DNA of 64,000 nt from Oscillatoria sp. SIO1A7 (GCA_010672965.1 JAAHFN010000010.1:1-64000); one strand, 5' to 3'. Shown: positions 50,642-60,020, counted from the first letter of the stretch. A program made the numbers and translations. The notes: generated by a model from the letters alone, not told the origin.

Positions 50642-52261
50642 CTAGGAAGTCATCTCCTTAATTTGTTCTAGTAATCTTTCTGCTTTATTTAATTGGTTGG
50701 CTTGAATATTAGCTATATCTTCTGGCGACAAACTCCGAGCATGAAGTCTATGTTGAAGCTTTTTCGGTATAAATTCATTCAGTAAAATCAAGCACCACCT
50801 CAAACCATACAAAGGCAAATAAGAACTTAATCGATCTTTAAAATATAAATCATCAACAAAAAGCTTCCCTGCATAATTAATCCATTTATTTTTTAAAGCT
50901 TGAGAAAGGTTCATGCCAGGATGCCAGTAAAAATCGGAAACTAATTTAACCGGATCGTCCCAACCGAAGTATTCAAAGTCAACAAATACAAATTGGTCAT
51001 CTTCAGTTCTAAGGGCATTATGAGCCCCAAAGTCAGAAGGACTGAGAATTTGTAAAGAGCGAGGCAGCGATCTAGTAAAAAACTCTCTACAGTTGTTTTT
51101 TACTGTTTCTGTTACCAATTTTAAATAAGGGTCAAAGTTGTCTCTGAAAAATACTTGAACTGGTTCCGATTCAACGTTTTGCAATCTTTGTCTTCGTTGT
51201 TCAATCTGCCTGACTATTTCTGCTCCAGAGAGACAGGCTTCTGAAGCTTCACCAAACAATTTACTAAATTCCTCGACCTCCAATCGACTATCATTCAATA
51301 GACGTTGAAGAAAATCAAATGCTTGACCTAAAAAAGATTCATCGATTTTATCTATTGACTTGCCGTTAATCCAGCTATAAATTCCCCAACCAAGGTTCGT
51401 ATCTACCACAATAGATTCAGGAACCGGATATTTTTTTGCAAATAGAGTTTGGTAGGCTGTCGATTCAGTTTCTAGGCGGGGACGCGAGTCGTGCTGGCGA
51501 TCGGGGTAAACCTTAAGTATATAATCCTGTTGGGAACCAAGTAACTTGTAAGTTTTGCTATTGCCTTGCCCCTTTTTAAGATGTGCTTCCTGTATTGCGA
51601 GTTTCGGAAAATTATGTGTAGTCAATTTGACTACATCTATTTCGCTCCAAAATTTATATATATAATTAGTTATTTCTCGCCAAGACGAACACTTAGCTAT
51701 AGACTCTTCCTGCGAGCTATTAAAATTAGTTCTAAACCCTATTTTGTGAATATTTGGAAAATTATCATCAGCTAAAACTGCACATAAATCGTCAATAAAA
51801 TGAGTACACTCTAGGGATTTAATGCGAGCAATTTTCTCTTGTCTTGTCGATTCAAAAAATACATCGTTTTTTCTTATAGAAACAAAACTATCTCCTATTA
51901 TTCCCTTATTTTGCATCCACTTCAAAGCCTGTTCGCGAAGAGATATTTTCTCTTCGTCAAAATGGCCAAACTCTGTTTTGTGACTGACAATAAATATTTG
52001 ATGACCGCGCAGTTTACTCAAGTATAAAAACTCATAAAAACCTGGAAATATATCCGCTCCGAGCATATACTTACCGTAAACTTTACCCTGTAACCTTTGC
52101 CATAGCAAATCTCCTTCAGGTTTTTCTAGAATTTTTTCCTTTACATCGCTTTTAAAAAAAATGTTTTCTCCTGTTACAAACCCTAACTCAGTTGCAATTT
52201 TTGGGAATAGGCGATCGTAACAGGCGATCGTATTGTCAAAATCAATACCTATAAGAAACAT
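50642..52261 (-). CDS. HAD phosphatase domain fused to an APH-type kinase domain
   Basis: 539 residues. Residues 1 to about 190 are HAD-like: IGIDFDNTIACYD (D8 and D10 as nucleophile and acid), IFIVSHKTEFG (motif II Ser), RQEKIARIKS (Lys) and THFIDDLCAVL (motif IV Asp pair). From about 220 an aminoglycoside-phosphotransferase-like domain follows: DYILKVYPD (Lys), SPSDFGAHNALR (D-x-x-x-x-N catalytic loop) and FVFVDFEYFGWDDP (metal DFE). The combined phosphatase and kinase could remodel a sugar phosphate. Its start overlaps the stop of the epimerase upstream by one base (TAATG). Confidence 0.8.
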   Translation of the reverse strand: MFLIGIDFDNTIACYDRLFPKIATELGFVTGENIFFKSDVKEKILEKPEGDLLWQRLQGKVYGKYMLGADIFPGFYEFLYLSKLRGHQIFIVSHKTEFGHFDEEKISLREQALKWMQNKGIIGDSFVSIRKNDVFFESTRQEKIARIKSLECTHFIDDLCAVLADDNFPNIHKIGFRTNFNSSQEESIAKCSSWREITNYIYKFWSEIDVVKLTTHNFPKLAIQEAHLKKGQGNSKTYKLLGSQQDYILKVYPDRQHDSRPRLETESTAYQTLFAKKYPVPESIVVDTNLGWGIYSWINGKSIDKIDESFLGQAFDFLQRLLNDSRLEVEEFSKLFGEASEACLSGAEIVRQIEQRRQRLQNVESEPVQVFFRDNFDPYLKLVTETVKNNCREFFTRSLPRSLQILSPSDFGAHNALRTEDDQFVFVDFEYFGWDDPVKLVSDFYWHPGMNLSQALKNKWINYAGKLFVDDLYFKDRLSSYLPLYGLRWCLILLNEFIPKKLQHRLHARSLSPEDIANIQANQLNKAERLLEQIKEMTS

Positions 52262-53253
52262 TACTTTAACTGTAACCTCTGCATCCGCTTAATATTAAAA
52301 TATCGCTCGTCTGTCAGGGAATTGGGAAGCAACCCAGCCTCAAAAGCCTGCTTCATATCCTCAACAGCATCACCGATTGTGTGTTTGGGGACAAACCCCA
52401 ACTTATCAGCAATTTTCTTAGAAGAAATATGGTAAGAACGATTGTCATTAGTTGGTGTAGTAACTAACTTAACATCTTCACCCATAACCTGCTGAACCGT
52501 TTCAGCTAATTTTAAAACCGATTGATTTTCATAGCCAGCATTAAAAATTTCTCCCGCTATCTTTTCCCTTGGTGCCTTTAGTAAAACCAAATAGCTCTCA
52601 ACCATATCCTCAATATGGATGTTAGGACGTAGCTGCTTTCCTCCAAAAACACTTATCTCTCTTTTGTGAAAGGCCAAATTAGAAAGGATATTCACCACCA
52701 CATCTAACCGTTGGCGCGGCGAGTAACCGCATACTGTGGCTGGACGAATAGTGACTGTCGTAAATTCTGGCGATTGATATTCGGCTAAAATTTTCTCACA
52801 ATCGGCCTTAAATCTAGAGTAGTCAGTCAAAGGCTCCAGAGACATTTCTTCATGGACGTCAGGTTCCTCTTTGATTCCGTAAACTGAGGATGAAGAAGCA
52901 TAAATCAATCTTTTGATACCAGCTTGCTTGCTAATTTCAACTAGCGGTCTAAAAGCATCTAAATTAATTGATTTACCTAATTCTGGGTTCAGTTCAAAAC
53001 TGGGATCGTTAGAAATACAAGCTAGATGAATAACAGCATCATGGCCTGGTATTGTCTCTTGCAAAAGACTGCTATCTCGAATATCTCCTTTAATAGTTTG
53101 CAGGTTAGGATGAGGAGTCAACACTTCCTCACCATAAATCATTAAATCTAAAACTGTAACCCGATAACCTTCTTCCAGCAAACGCGGGACTAACCTAGAT
53201 CCAACATATCCAGCCCCACCAGTAATATAAACTTGCTTAATTTCTTCTGTCAT
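52261..53253 (-). CDS. NAD-dependent nucleotide-sugar epimerase/dehydratase
   Basis: 330 residues. VYITGGAGYVGSRLVPRLL (8-26, glycine motif GGAGYVG), ASSSSVYG (serine) and YSRFKADCE (Y-x3-K) show an extended SDR. SVFGGKQLRPNIHIEDMV and EIFNAGYENQ are typical of epimerases acting on NDP-sugars. Coupled to the HAD-APH gene by a TAATG overlap; likely operates on the same sugar nucleotide. Substrate cannot be predicted. Confidence 0.85.
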   Translation of the reverse strand: MTEEIKQVYITGGAGYVGSRLVPRLLEEGYRVTVLDLMIYGEEVLTPHPNLQTIKGDIRDSSLLQETIPGHDAVIHLACISNDPSFELNPELGKSINLDAFRPLVEISKQAGIKRLIYASSSSVYGIKEEPDVHEEMSLEPLTDYSRFKADCEKILAEYQSPEFTTVTIRPATVCGYSPRQRLDVVVNILSNLAFHKREISVFGGKQLRPNIHIEDMVESYLVLLKAPREKIAGEIFNAGYENQSVLKLAETVQQVMGEDVKLVTTPTNDNRSYHISSKKIADKLGFVPKHTIGDAVEDMKQAFEAGLLPNSLTDERYFNIKRMQRLQLK

Positions 53254-53288
53254 TGCCTCTATTTTTAACTCGTTCTCAACAAAATAAA

Positions 53289-54278
53289 CTAAGATAAGTA
53301 TTTAAACCAATCTTTAGTTGCTGTAGCAATATTTTCTGGCGTCCATACGGGAGCATTTCGCCAATATTCAATATTTTCTATAATTTTAGCCACTCCCTCT
53401 TCAATGGCAACTTTAGGCGACCATCCTAATTCTTTACCAATTTTAGTGATATCGGCAAAAGTACAGTCTGGCTCTCCTGGGCGTTTGGGAATATAAGTCT
53501 TTTCTCCACCTAGAAGCTCGACTAAACGGTTAACGGAAACAGTTTTTCCGCTACCGACATTATATATTTCGCAGACGCGATCGCTCTTTGCCGCTGCTAC
53601 CATTGCCTCTGCCACATCCGTAACATAAGTAAAATCTCTCGTTTGCTCGCCAGTCCCGACAATGGTAAAGGGTTTATTGTTTAACTTTTGAGCTAAAAAT
53701 ACACCAAATACTGCTCCATAAGTGCCCGAAGTACGGGAGCGAGTCCCATAAACATTAAAGAAGCGCAAAGATAGAGCTGGCAGTTTATACACCTGAGCCC
53801 AGTGCATCACTAACTCTTCCCCCAATCGCTTGGTTAAAGCATAGGGATACTGCGGCTGAATTGGGGCTGTTTCTGGTGTTGGATAGTTATCGGGAATACC
53901 ATAGCAGGAAGAAGAGGCAGCGTAGATAAACCGCTTAACTCCAGAGGCCACGCTTGCTTGTAAAACATTAAACGTTCCATCAACATTAGCTTTAAAATAA
54001 GCATCTGGTTTTTGGATGCTAGGAACAATATCTGCTAGAGCTGCTAAATGAAAAACCCAATCAATATCTTTAAATTTACCAATCCAAGAAGAGGGGGTAG
54101 AAATATCGCACTCTACTAACTCAATTCGATCCTTGACGCGATCCAGGTTTTCAGGACGCCCCGTACTGAAATTGTCTAGAACGATAATTTCATGGTTTAG
54201 ACTTAGTAGAGAATCAACAACATGACTGCCAATAAACCCCGCTCCTCCCGTAACAAGCGATCGCATTTTCTTGTCCAT
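53289..54278 (-). CDS. NAD-dependent nucleotide-sugar 4-epimerase-like (SDR)
   Basis: 329 residues of the GalE/WbpP branch. SLVTGGAGFIGSHVVDSLL has the Rossmann motif, YAASSSCYG the Ser/Thr region, and YPYALTKRLGEE the Tyr and Lys (Y-x3-K). RFFNVYGTRSRTSGTYGAV and FTYVTDVAEAMVAA follow. It is a second, distinct epimerase from the one at 52261-53253. Lies 2 bp from the GmhA gene upstream, suggesting one transcript. Probably interconverts UDP-hexose or UDP-HexNAc. Confidence 0.87.
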   Translation of the reverse strand: MDKKMRSLVTGGAGFIGSHVVDSLLSLNHEIIVLDNFSTGRPENLDRVKDRIELVECDISTPSSWIGKFKDIDWVFHLAALADIVPSIQKPDAYFKANVDGTFNVLQASVASGVKRFIYAASSSCYGIPDNYPTPETAPIQPQYPYALTKRLGEELVMHWAQVYKLPALSLRFFNVYGTRSRTSGTYGAVFGVFLAQKLNNKPFTIVGTGEQTRDFTYVTDVAEAMVAAAKSDRVCEIYNVGSGKTVSVNRLVELLGGEKTYIPKRPGEPDCTFADITKIGKELGWSPKVAIEEGVAKIIENIEYWRNAPVWTPENIATATKDWFKYLS

Positions 54279-54280
54279 CT

Positions 54281-54934
54281 TTAATTAACAGCCATTAGTT
54301 TTGATTCTTTTGCCGATTCTTCACACAACCACTGCATGCAGATGTGACCTACAATTAACTGTAAATCCTCGGCAATTTGCATATCATCCACTGGAAAATG
54401 AATTGGCACTTGAGCTATTTCTTTACATTTCCCTCCCGAATAGCCCAAGATAGCGAAGGTTTTCATCCCCATTTCATTACCAACCTTCAAAGCCTGGACT
54501 ATATTGGCTGAATTGCCACTTCCAGATAAGACAATCAAAACATCCCCAGCATTGGCTTTGACTCTTAACTGCTGGGCATAAATGCGATCGTAACCCAAAT
54601 CATTCGCCAAGCAAGTCACAACTGCGGGATTGGCGCTTAATGCTTCTACATTAATTCCCCCACCTACTTTCATCCCTGCCCCATAAATCAAGTCATTTGC
54701 CATATGAATGGCATTGCCCGCACTACCCCCATTTCCACATAAATAGACAGTCTTGTTGCTTCTCCAGGCTGACAACAAAGCGAAGCCCAACTGGGGAATT
54801 ATCGTCATTGCATCCAGCTCTAAGGCTTGCTGTAGCTTCCTGGCATAACTTCTGATATGGCCTTCCATTTTTCCATTGATCGATATTTCAACTAATGGAT
54901 TTTTTTGATTACCGTTTTGATTGCCGTTTAACAT
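54281..54934 (-). CDS. gmhA: SIS-domain phosphosugar isomerase, GmhA-like
   Basis: 217 residues. The SIS core has VYLCGNGGSAGNAIHMANDL (phosphate-binding GNGGSA), a second loop DVLIVLSGSGNSANIVQAL and the C-terminal AEDLQLIVGHICMQ with the active-site His. GmhA turns sedoheptulose 7-phosphate into D-glycero-D-manno-heptose 7-phosphate, the first committed step to nucleotide-heptose. This is supported by the HldE-like enzyme in the same locus. The gene is 3 bp from the ABC exporter upstream. Confidence 0.85.
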   Translation of the reverse strand: MLNGNQNGNQKNPLVEISINGKMEGHIRSYARKLQQALELDAMTIIPQLGFALLSAWRSNKTVYLCGNGGSAGNAIHMANDLIYGAGMKVGGGINVEALSANPAVVTCLANDLGYDRIYAQQLRVKANAGDVLIVLSGSGNSANIVQALKVGNEMGMKTFAILGYSGGKCKEIAQVPIHFPVDDMQIAEDLQLIVGHICMQWLCEESAKESKLMAVN

Positions 54935-54937
54935 TAC

Positions 54938-56794
54938 CTACACGCTCAATTCTTTATCTAATGGTTTCGTTCCATTCATTGTCGAACCAACCACCCGAGC
55001 CATTTGCTGAAATTTTATATTTTTTTTGCACAACTCTTCATAAGTGCCCGCATCCACAATCTTTCCTTTGTCCATAAAATAGAGACAGTGGCAATTTTTA
55101 ACCGTACTTAAGCGGTGAGCTATTATAATGAGTGTTTTTTCCCCACTCAGTTTCTCCACAGCCTCCATCACCCCAGCTTCAGTCTGATTATCTAGAGCCG
55201 CCGTTGCCTCGTCCATTACTAAAATCTCTGGATTGTGATACAAAGCTCTAGCAATTCCAACTCTTTGCCTCTGACCTCCGGAAAGTCTCACTCCGTCTTC
55301 GCCCACTAAAGTATCTAATCCTTGGGGTAAGTCTTTGACTAACTCAGTCAACTGAGCTGACTTCACTGCAGACTCAATCCACTCTTCTTCAATCTCATCC
55401 TCTGGAATGCCAAAGGCAATATTATTTCTCAGAGTATCATCGCATAGGTAAATGGTTTGTGGAATATAACCTATCGATCGCTGCCAAGATGGCAAATCTT
55501 CGTGAATATCGCGATCGTCAACTAAAACTTGCCCTTGAGTCGGCGGCAACAAACCCAGAATCACATCTACAATAGTTGTCTTACCAGCTCCTGATGACCC
55601 CACAAAACCAACCGATTTTCCTTTAGGAATTATCAGAGAAATACCTTTCAAGGAAGTATCGCTAGAGCCAGGATATCTATAAACAACATTACCTAATTCT
55701 ATAGCATTTTTCAGCACCTCTTTTTTACTGCCAGATCCGCTCCAGTTGAGTTTTCCTCGGTTAGTTTTTTCAATGGCTTTTAGCTCCATCAAGTCATGAT
55801 ATATGACATCAACTGAATGGGAGCTAAAACGAATTTGAGTAACTGCGTTCAAGATTCTATTAATCGAAGGCATCAGCCGAAAAGTCGCCGCTGCAAATAA
55901 AGACAGGGTTGGTATTAAACTACTTAAATTTTTACCCTGAGCTATAATTGAGATTATAATTAATATCAATCCGACAATAGCTATAGACTCAATAAAAAAT
56001 CTCGGCAGTTGACTAACAATCTGAACAAACTGTAAAGTATTTGTATAATCTAAACTATTATTTTTATATTCGTCAATAAACAATTGCTCTCGACCTAAAA
56101 CCTTAGCCTCTTTAACTCCTCCTAAACCTTGATGAATGGTCTTAATCACTTTTGTGCCAGTGTCTTGGCGAAGCTTGCCCAACTTGCTTAACTTAATTCT
56201 TACAAGCCTATAAAAAATAAGCGTTGCTAGAGCAATCGAGCCTGCTGCTGCTAGAGAAGTAAGAGGCTCTAGAAACAATAGCAGTAAAGCTACGCAAGCA
56301 AGGACTGTAATTTCGGTTATTGCCCAAACTCCAGTAATTAAAACATTATTAAAAATAGCTGGAGCTTCGCCACTTAAATTTCTAATTAATTCTGCACTGT
56401 TGCGCTGTAAATGGAAAGTATATGGACTGTACAGATAGGCTCGAAAGAGTCGAGAACACAATTCAACTTGCTTGCTATAAATAAAGCGGCACTGTAGATA
56501 GGTTAGCCCAGTCAAATAAGCATTTTTAGTTAAATAAATACAAATAAAACTCAACCCAGACCAGATTAAAAACTGACTAATTTCCGGTTCGCCCAGCAGT
56601 TGATACACCCATCCCAGAATTCCCCCCTCTTGAACGAGTTGAGGATTTTCCATTAGAGAAATCAACGGAAAAACCGAGCCTACTCCCAAAGTCTCAAAGC
56701 CAGCACCAATAAGAATCAGGATAAAAAGCCCTGCGATTTGCCACTTTTCTCTAGTTGTGAATAAATACAGTAACTTTTTTAATAATTTCATCAA
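54938..56794 (-). CDS. ABC exporter with fused permease and ATPase (MsbA/PglK-like)
   Basis: 618 residues. Six membrane spans in residues 1-320 (from FTTREKWQIAGLFILILIG onward) form a type IV permease; the ATPase (about 355-600) has Walker A GSSGAGKTTIVDVI, Q-loop YIPQTIYLCDDT, signature LSGGQRQRVGIARAL and Walker B EILVMDEATAALD followed by the H-loop IIAHRLSTVKNCH. It forms a homodimer that could flip lipid-linked oligosaccharide, as PglK does. It is the first gene of the minus-strand run; a weak GATAAT/TTGGTT promoter-like pair lies about 15 bp ahead of the ATG. Confidence 0.9.
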   Translation of the reverse strand: MMKLLKKLLYLFTTREKWQIAGLFILILIGAGFETLGVGSVFPLISLMENPQLVQEGGILGWVYQLLGEPEISQFLIWSGLSFICIYLTKNAYLTGLTYLQCRFIYSKQVELCSRLFRAYLYSPYTFHLQRNSAELIRNLSGEAPAIFNNVLITGVWAITEITVLACVALLLLFLEPLTSLAAAGSIALATLIFYRLVRIKLSKLGKLRQDTGTKVIKTIHQGLGGVKEAKVLGREQLFIDEYKNNSLDYTNTLQFVQIVSQLPRFFIESIAIVGLILIIISIIAQGKNLSSLIPTLSLFAAATFRLMPSINRILNAVTQIRFSSHSVDVIYHDLMELKAIEKTNRGKLNWSGSGSKKEVLKNAIELGNVVYRYPGSSDTSLKGISLIIPKGKSVGFVGSSGAGKTTIVDVILGLLPPTQGQVLVDDRDIHEDLPSWQRSIGYIPQTIYLCDDTLRNNIAFGIPEDEIEEEWIESAVKSAQLTELVKDLPQGLDTLVGEDGVRLSGGQRQRVGIARALYHNPEILVMDEATAALDNQTEAGVMEAVEKLSGEKTLIIIAHRLSTVKNCHCLYFMDKGKIVDAGTYEELCKKNIKFQQMARVVGSTMNGTKPLDKELSV

Positions 56795-57553
56795 TTAGTC
56801 TGACTTGTGATTATCTAACACGATCTCCAAAAACCAATGCTTTACTCAATTGGCTAATTAACTTTGTAACTTATACATATAAGGGTTAACCATTTGTAAC
56901 TTAATATCGCGCTAATAACCCAAATTATCGGCAAACATCTACATAGCAATCCAGCACCACATAATAGGGTACTTGCAAAATCAAATCCGTTTCTAAACCT
57001 GCCTCTTATACAGAGGCTGACTAGCACATGGCAAAGTTTGACTCAAATCTGCGACTTTAGTTCCAGGGGTTGCAAAATTTTTTTGTTGTTCCTAATTATG
57101 ACTGTATAGCTGAAAAATTTGTATATACCTCGCGTACCAATCAGATCGGATACCTAGCAGTCCATTGCGACGATACCCTTGCAATAGATAGGGTTATAAT
57201 AGGCCCAATTCGAGGAGCTATCGCTTCGACAATTAACTCTCGGTCCCTTCAATACCCTTAGGGACTTGCAAAAAAAAGACATACCAATTAACTGAGACTT
57301 GAATGATTTGTGGATACCCTGTACTTGTGGAGCCCAAAATTTAGGGGCCAAACAATATAGCTCCCAATGGGTTCCGTATATGTCAAGCATAAATCGTAAG
57401 AGGTGCTTTTCCCTTGGTAAAAATTCTGAATCTGTCAGTTCCCTGTAAAAAACGCGCTCGACGATTAAACAACACGATCGCTCTTTTGAGCGATAAAGTC
57501 TAAGGAGCGCATCAGGCAACGGATCGCGGTTCATCCGAACCTGCTATGGAAAA
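56795..57553. other. Spacer with no recognised gene
   Basis: About 760 bp between the ABC exporter and the insertion-sequence remnants. On the minus strand a 126-codon frame (57154-57534) is open, but its product matches no family known to me, is rich in Cys and Arg towards the end and has no evident ribosome site; I do not call it a gene. A possible promoter for the whole minus-strand locus would lie in the first 200 bp. Confidence 0.45.
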
Positions 57554-57772
57554 CTAACTAGAAAAATGCCAAGTTAAAAAGGATCTGATTTCAAAATTTC
57601 TAAAACTTCTAAAGCCAAATGCTCGTCTTTTTATTAGCTTCAATTTGTTATTTATACCTTCAACTACTCCTTGAGTAGTTCTTTCGTCAAAATATGCAAT
57701 TATTTCAGATATCCACCTTTTAACTGTCTTGCTTGCCTTTGGAAATAATTCCTTACTATTAGCTAGCCAAAT
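57554..57772 (-). pseudogene. 3' fragment of an ISL3-family transposase
   Basis: The frame reads IWLANSKELFPKASKTVKRW, then ISEIIAYFDERTTQGVVEGI and NNKLKLIKRRAFGFR, ending RSFRNFEIRSFLTWHFSS and a TAG at 57554. VEGINNKLKLIKRR is a hallmark of the ISL3 transposase C-terminus. The rest of the gene is missing: it is cut at about 57772 by the adjoining ISKra4 fragment. Confidence 0.75.
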
Positions 57773-57786
57773 CTATTGGTACATTC

Positions 57787-58123
57787 TCATGCATACTCGT
57801 TGCTAGCCAATAAAATACAATTTTGTTCTAAATTATAACTCGTGCGTCTACCCTTTTCTAAGTTTAGTTTTTTGGCTTGTTTTGTTGTTATTTCAACTCG
57901 TCCGATACAAGTTTTTACGGTTCTGGTTTTTCCAGCCGTTGTCCCTGTCGATTCTGCAAAAAAACTGGCAATATCTGGAGCTACTGTATCTAAAACATGT
58001 TGCCTCACGGTCATCTCTATAGATGAGAAGTCTTTTACTTGCTCTGATGGCGTATTTTCAAATAATATTTTAGCCGCTTCCTTAAGGTGATGCTGTAGTT
58101 TCTCTTGCTAGGGAGCGGTTCAT
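57787..58123 (-). pseudogene. 5' fragment of an ISKra4-family transposase
   Basis: From an ATG at 58123 the broken frame reads QEKLQHHLKEAAKILFEN, then QVKDFSSIEMTVRQHVLDTV and ESTGTTAGKTRTVKTCIGRV. It resembles the N-terminal half of the complete ISKra4 element at 59422-60906 (HVSPKIALFF and RKRQIKTTVGSI). A one-base change after the first codons introduces a stop, and the C-terminal half is gone. It is a different copy from the intact one, on the opposite strand. Confidence 0.78.
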
Positions 58124-58163
58124 TTTTTATCCCTTATTAATTTTGGTATATCGACAGAACAGC

Positions 58164-58191
58164 GCAAAATGTATTATATAATACATTTTGC
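58164..58191. repeat. 28-bp perfect palindrome
   Basis: GCAAAATGTATTAT followed directly by its reverse complement with no loop. It lies between the ISKra4 and IS1634 fragments and may be a terminal or regulatory element of a lost insertion sequence. Too AT-rich to be a strong terminator. Confidence 0.7.
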
Positions 58192-58290
58192 TTTTGTCAA
58201 TAGCTAATACCCTCTTATAAGCATAGCGCGATCGCGCCATGTCTGCAAGAGTCATCACTCTTTTTTGGTGATTTTTCTGAGCATTTATAC

Positions 58291-59421
58291 TTAGTGCCTG
58301 AATGGGATGCTCCCCTGCTGGTCTTTGTATTTAGACAGTATTTCTTCTGAAGTTAAATTTTGTCTATCTAAAACATTAGTTGCCAAAATAAAGCGTCCGG
58401 CAGACCCACGATTCCTTTGCACGTTTTCTAAACAAACAGCAATTATGACTTCCTCTACTTTATAGTTCAGCTCTTTTGATTTTTTACGACTACTTTTACT
58501 GTCATTTGCTTTAATTTTTACCTTGGTTATTTTGTGATAACCTTTCTAAGCGAGCGAGCTGCCGCTTTTTCTGCATCGGTAACACAAGCAAATTATCGAT
58601 TTCTTAGTTATCCTATTTTTTTTAGTGCTAATTGCCAATCTTTTTCTATTCTTTTTGCCATGATCTTTAGGTATGATTCTCTTCTTTTCTCACTTTCAAC
58701 TACCACCCATCTTTGTTCTATTCCTCCATAATTGTTTTTGAACTCCAAATAACGATAGCCCGTTAGTTGGCTTTTAGTAAATTCATCTGAATCTATTTCG
58801 CTAACTAGCTTTTTTGCAGCTTTCACGGTCAATGGTACTCTAGAAATCCACCTCATATTTTTAAAATTACCTATGTTTTCTTGCGTATAAAAAGCACTGT
58901 CTGCTACCATCAAGCTATCCAATCTTAGTTGCTTCTTAAAATCTATCATTGCGCTTGCAAATTGTTTTTGGTCTGATTCATTGCCCGAGCCTATTCTCAT
59001 CCATAACGGCACGTCCCCGTCTGAAGTGCATACTAAATCCATCACAAATTGCTTCAGGTCGGGCCTGGTCGGGCCTGTGGTCTCTTGAATACCCGTAAGT
59101 TATATTAATTACTTGGGGTTCTTCTGACTCTTCTGGGTTAGCGCTACCTGTTTTATACTCTCCATGAACGTGAAAAGAACTAGAATATAAATGGGTTGTT
59201 TCTACATTTAGTTGATATTTTTTCATAACCTCTATAACAATAGAAATAAATATTTAGTCTACTCCCCTTTTATACAGCTTATCTAAAATTCTTCCCAAGC
59301 GATCGTCGTTTAAATATTCCGCTTTTACTCCTTCCCCTATTAGGTGTTCAGTTGCCTTTCCTTCAAAAAACTTCCCGAATAGATACAGAGGGGATGACAC
59401 TAACCCTAATCCGTTTAATAT
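58291..59421 (-). pseudogene. IS1634-family transposase, 3' portion
   Basis: Minus-strand segments in three frames give LGRILDKLYKRGVD, MKKYQLNVETTHLYSSSFHV, INITYGYSRDHRP, MDLVCTSDGDVPLWMR, ADSAFYTQENIGNF, WISRVPLTVKAAKKLV and GRFILATNVLDRQNL. This is an IS1634-type DDE transposase. It carries a stop after RGVD, a 10-bp tandem duplication at 59058-59077 that shifts the frame, two stops after ALKKIG and truncation near 58315. The 5' portion is at 60907-61061, beyond the inserted ISKra4 element. Confidence 0.85.
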
Positions 59422-59609
59422 GGGTGCATTTCAATTTTGCAAATAGACCTAAAAATGGGCCCTTATTAAAGGACCTCTATTATTAGTGGCTCCCCATTGA
59501 AAATATAAGAAATAATTCTTTGGGTTTGTGTTATATGTTATAGTGATAGTCAAAGAGGTACCTCTTTGACTGGGGCGAATAAATCAAATGAGTTAAGTTT
59601 GTAATAAAA

Positions 59610-60020
59610 ATGAATCCCGAAGATAAAGAACGTCTGGATGCTTGTATTACTGAAGTCGCGGAGATTTTGTATCGAAATAGTTCTAGTTCTGATTTACAGC
59701 AAGATTTTGAGCATTTAGAACAGACGATTAGACAAAAAATATTATTGCATGTAAGCCCGAAAATTGCCCTTTTTTTTATCCAAAAAATAACCGAGACTAA
59801 TAGGGGTCGAAAGCGCCAAATAAAAACGACTGTTGGCTCGATTTATTTGCGCGGTCAACAGGGGAAAAAATTGGGGATAGCACCATACAAAATAATTTCT
59901 CCTTTTTTGCAAAAATGTTGTTTGTTGATTAGTGCAAATAACTCATATATAGATGGAGAAAAGGCTCTTGAGTTTTTAACAGGATTAAAAAGTCAGATAC
60001 CACATTGCAGCGGCAAGTAA
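59610..60020 (+). CDS. ISKra4 transposase, N-terminal frame
   Basis: 136 residues: DKERLDACITEVAEILYRN, RQKILLHVSPKIALFFIQKI, RGRKRQIKTTVGSIYLRG and SYIDGEKALEFLTGLK. This is the N-terminal part of the ISKra4 transposase. After GLK the protein sequence expected for the family continues in the -1 frame (KSDTTLQRQVN), so the last residues SQIPHCSGK are out of register. A run of five A at 59987-59991 marks the probable shift point. Confidence 0.85.
   Translation: MNPEDKERLDACITEVAEILYRNSSSSDLQQDFEHLEQTIRQKILLHVSPKIALFFIQKITETNRGRKRQIKTTVGSIYLRGQQGKKLGIAPYKIISPFLQKCCLLISANNSYIDGEKALEFLTGLKSQIPHCSGK

Noticed and set aside
56810-56837. Promoter GATAAT/TTGGTT ahead of the ABC exporter
   Set aside because: The match is weak and the implied leader is only about 15 bases; mentioned but not listed as a feature.
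57154-57534. Minus-strand frame of 126 codons
   Set aside because: No family match, no ribosome site, unusual composition with many Cys and Arg, and it lies in a mobile-element-rich spacer.
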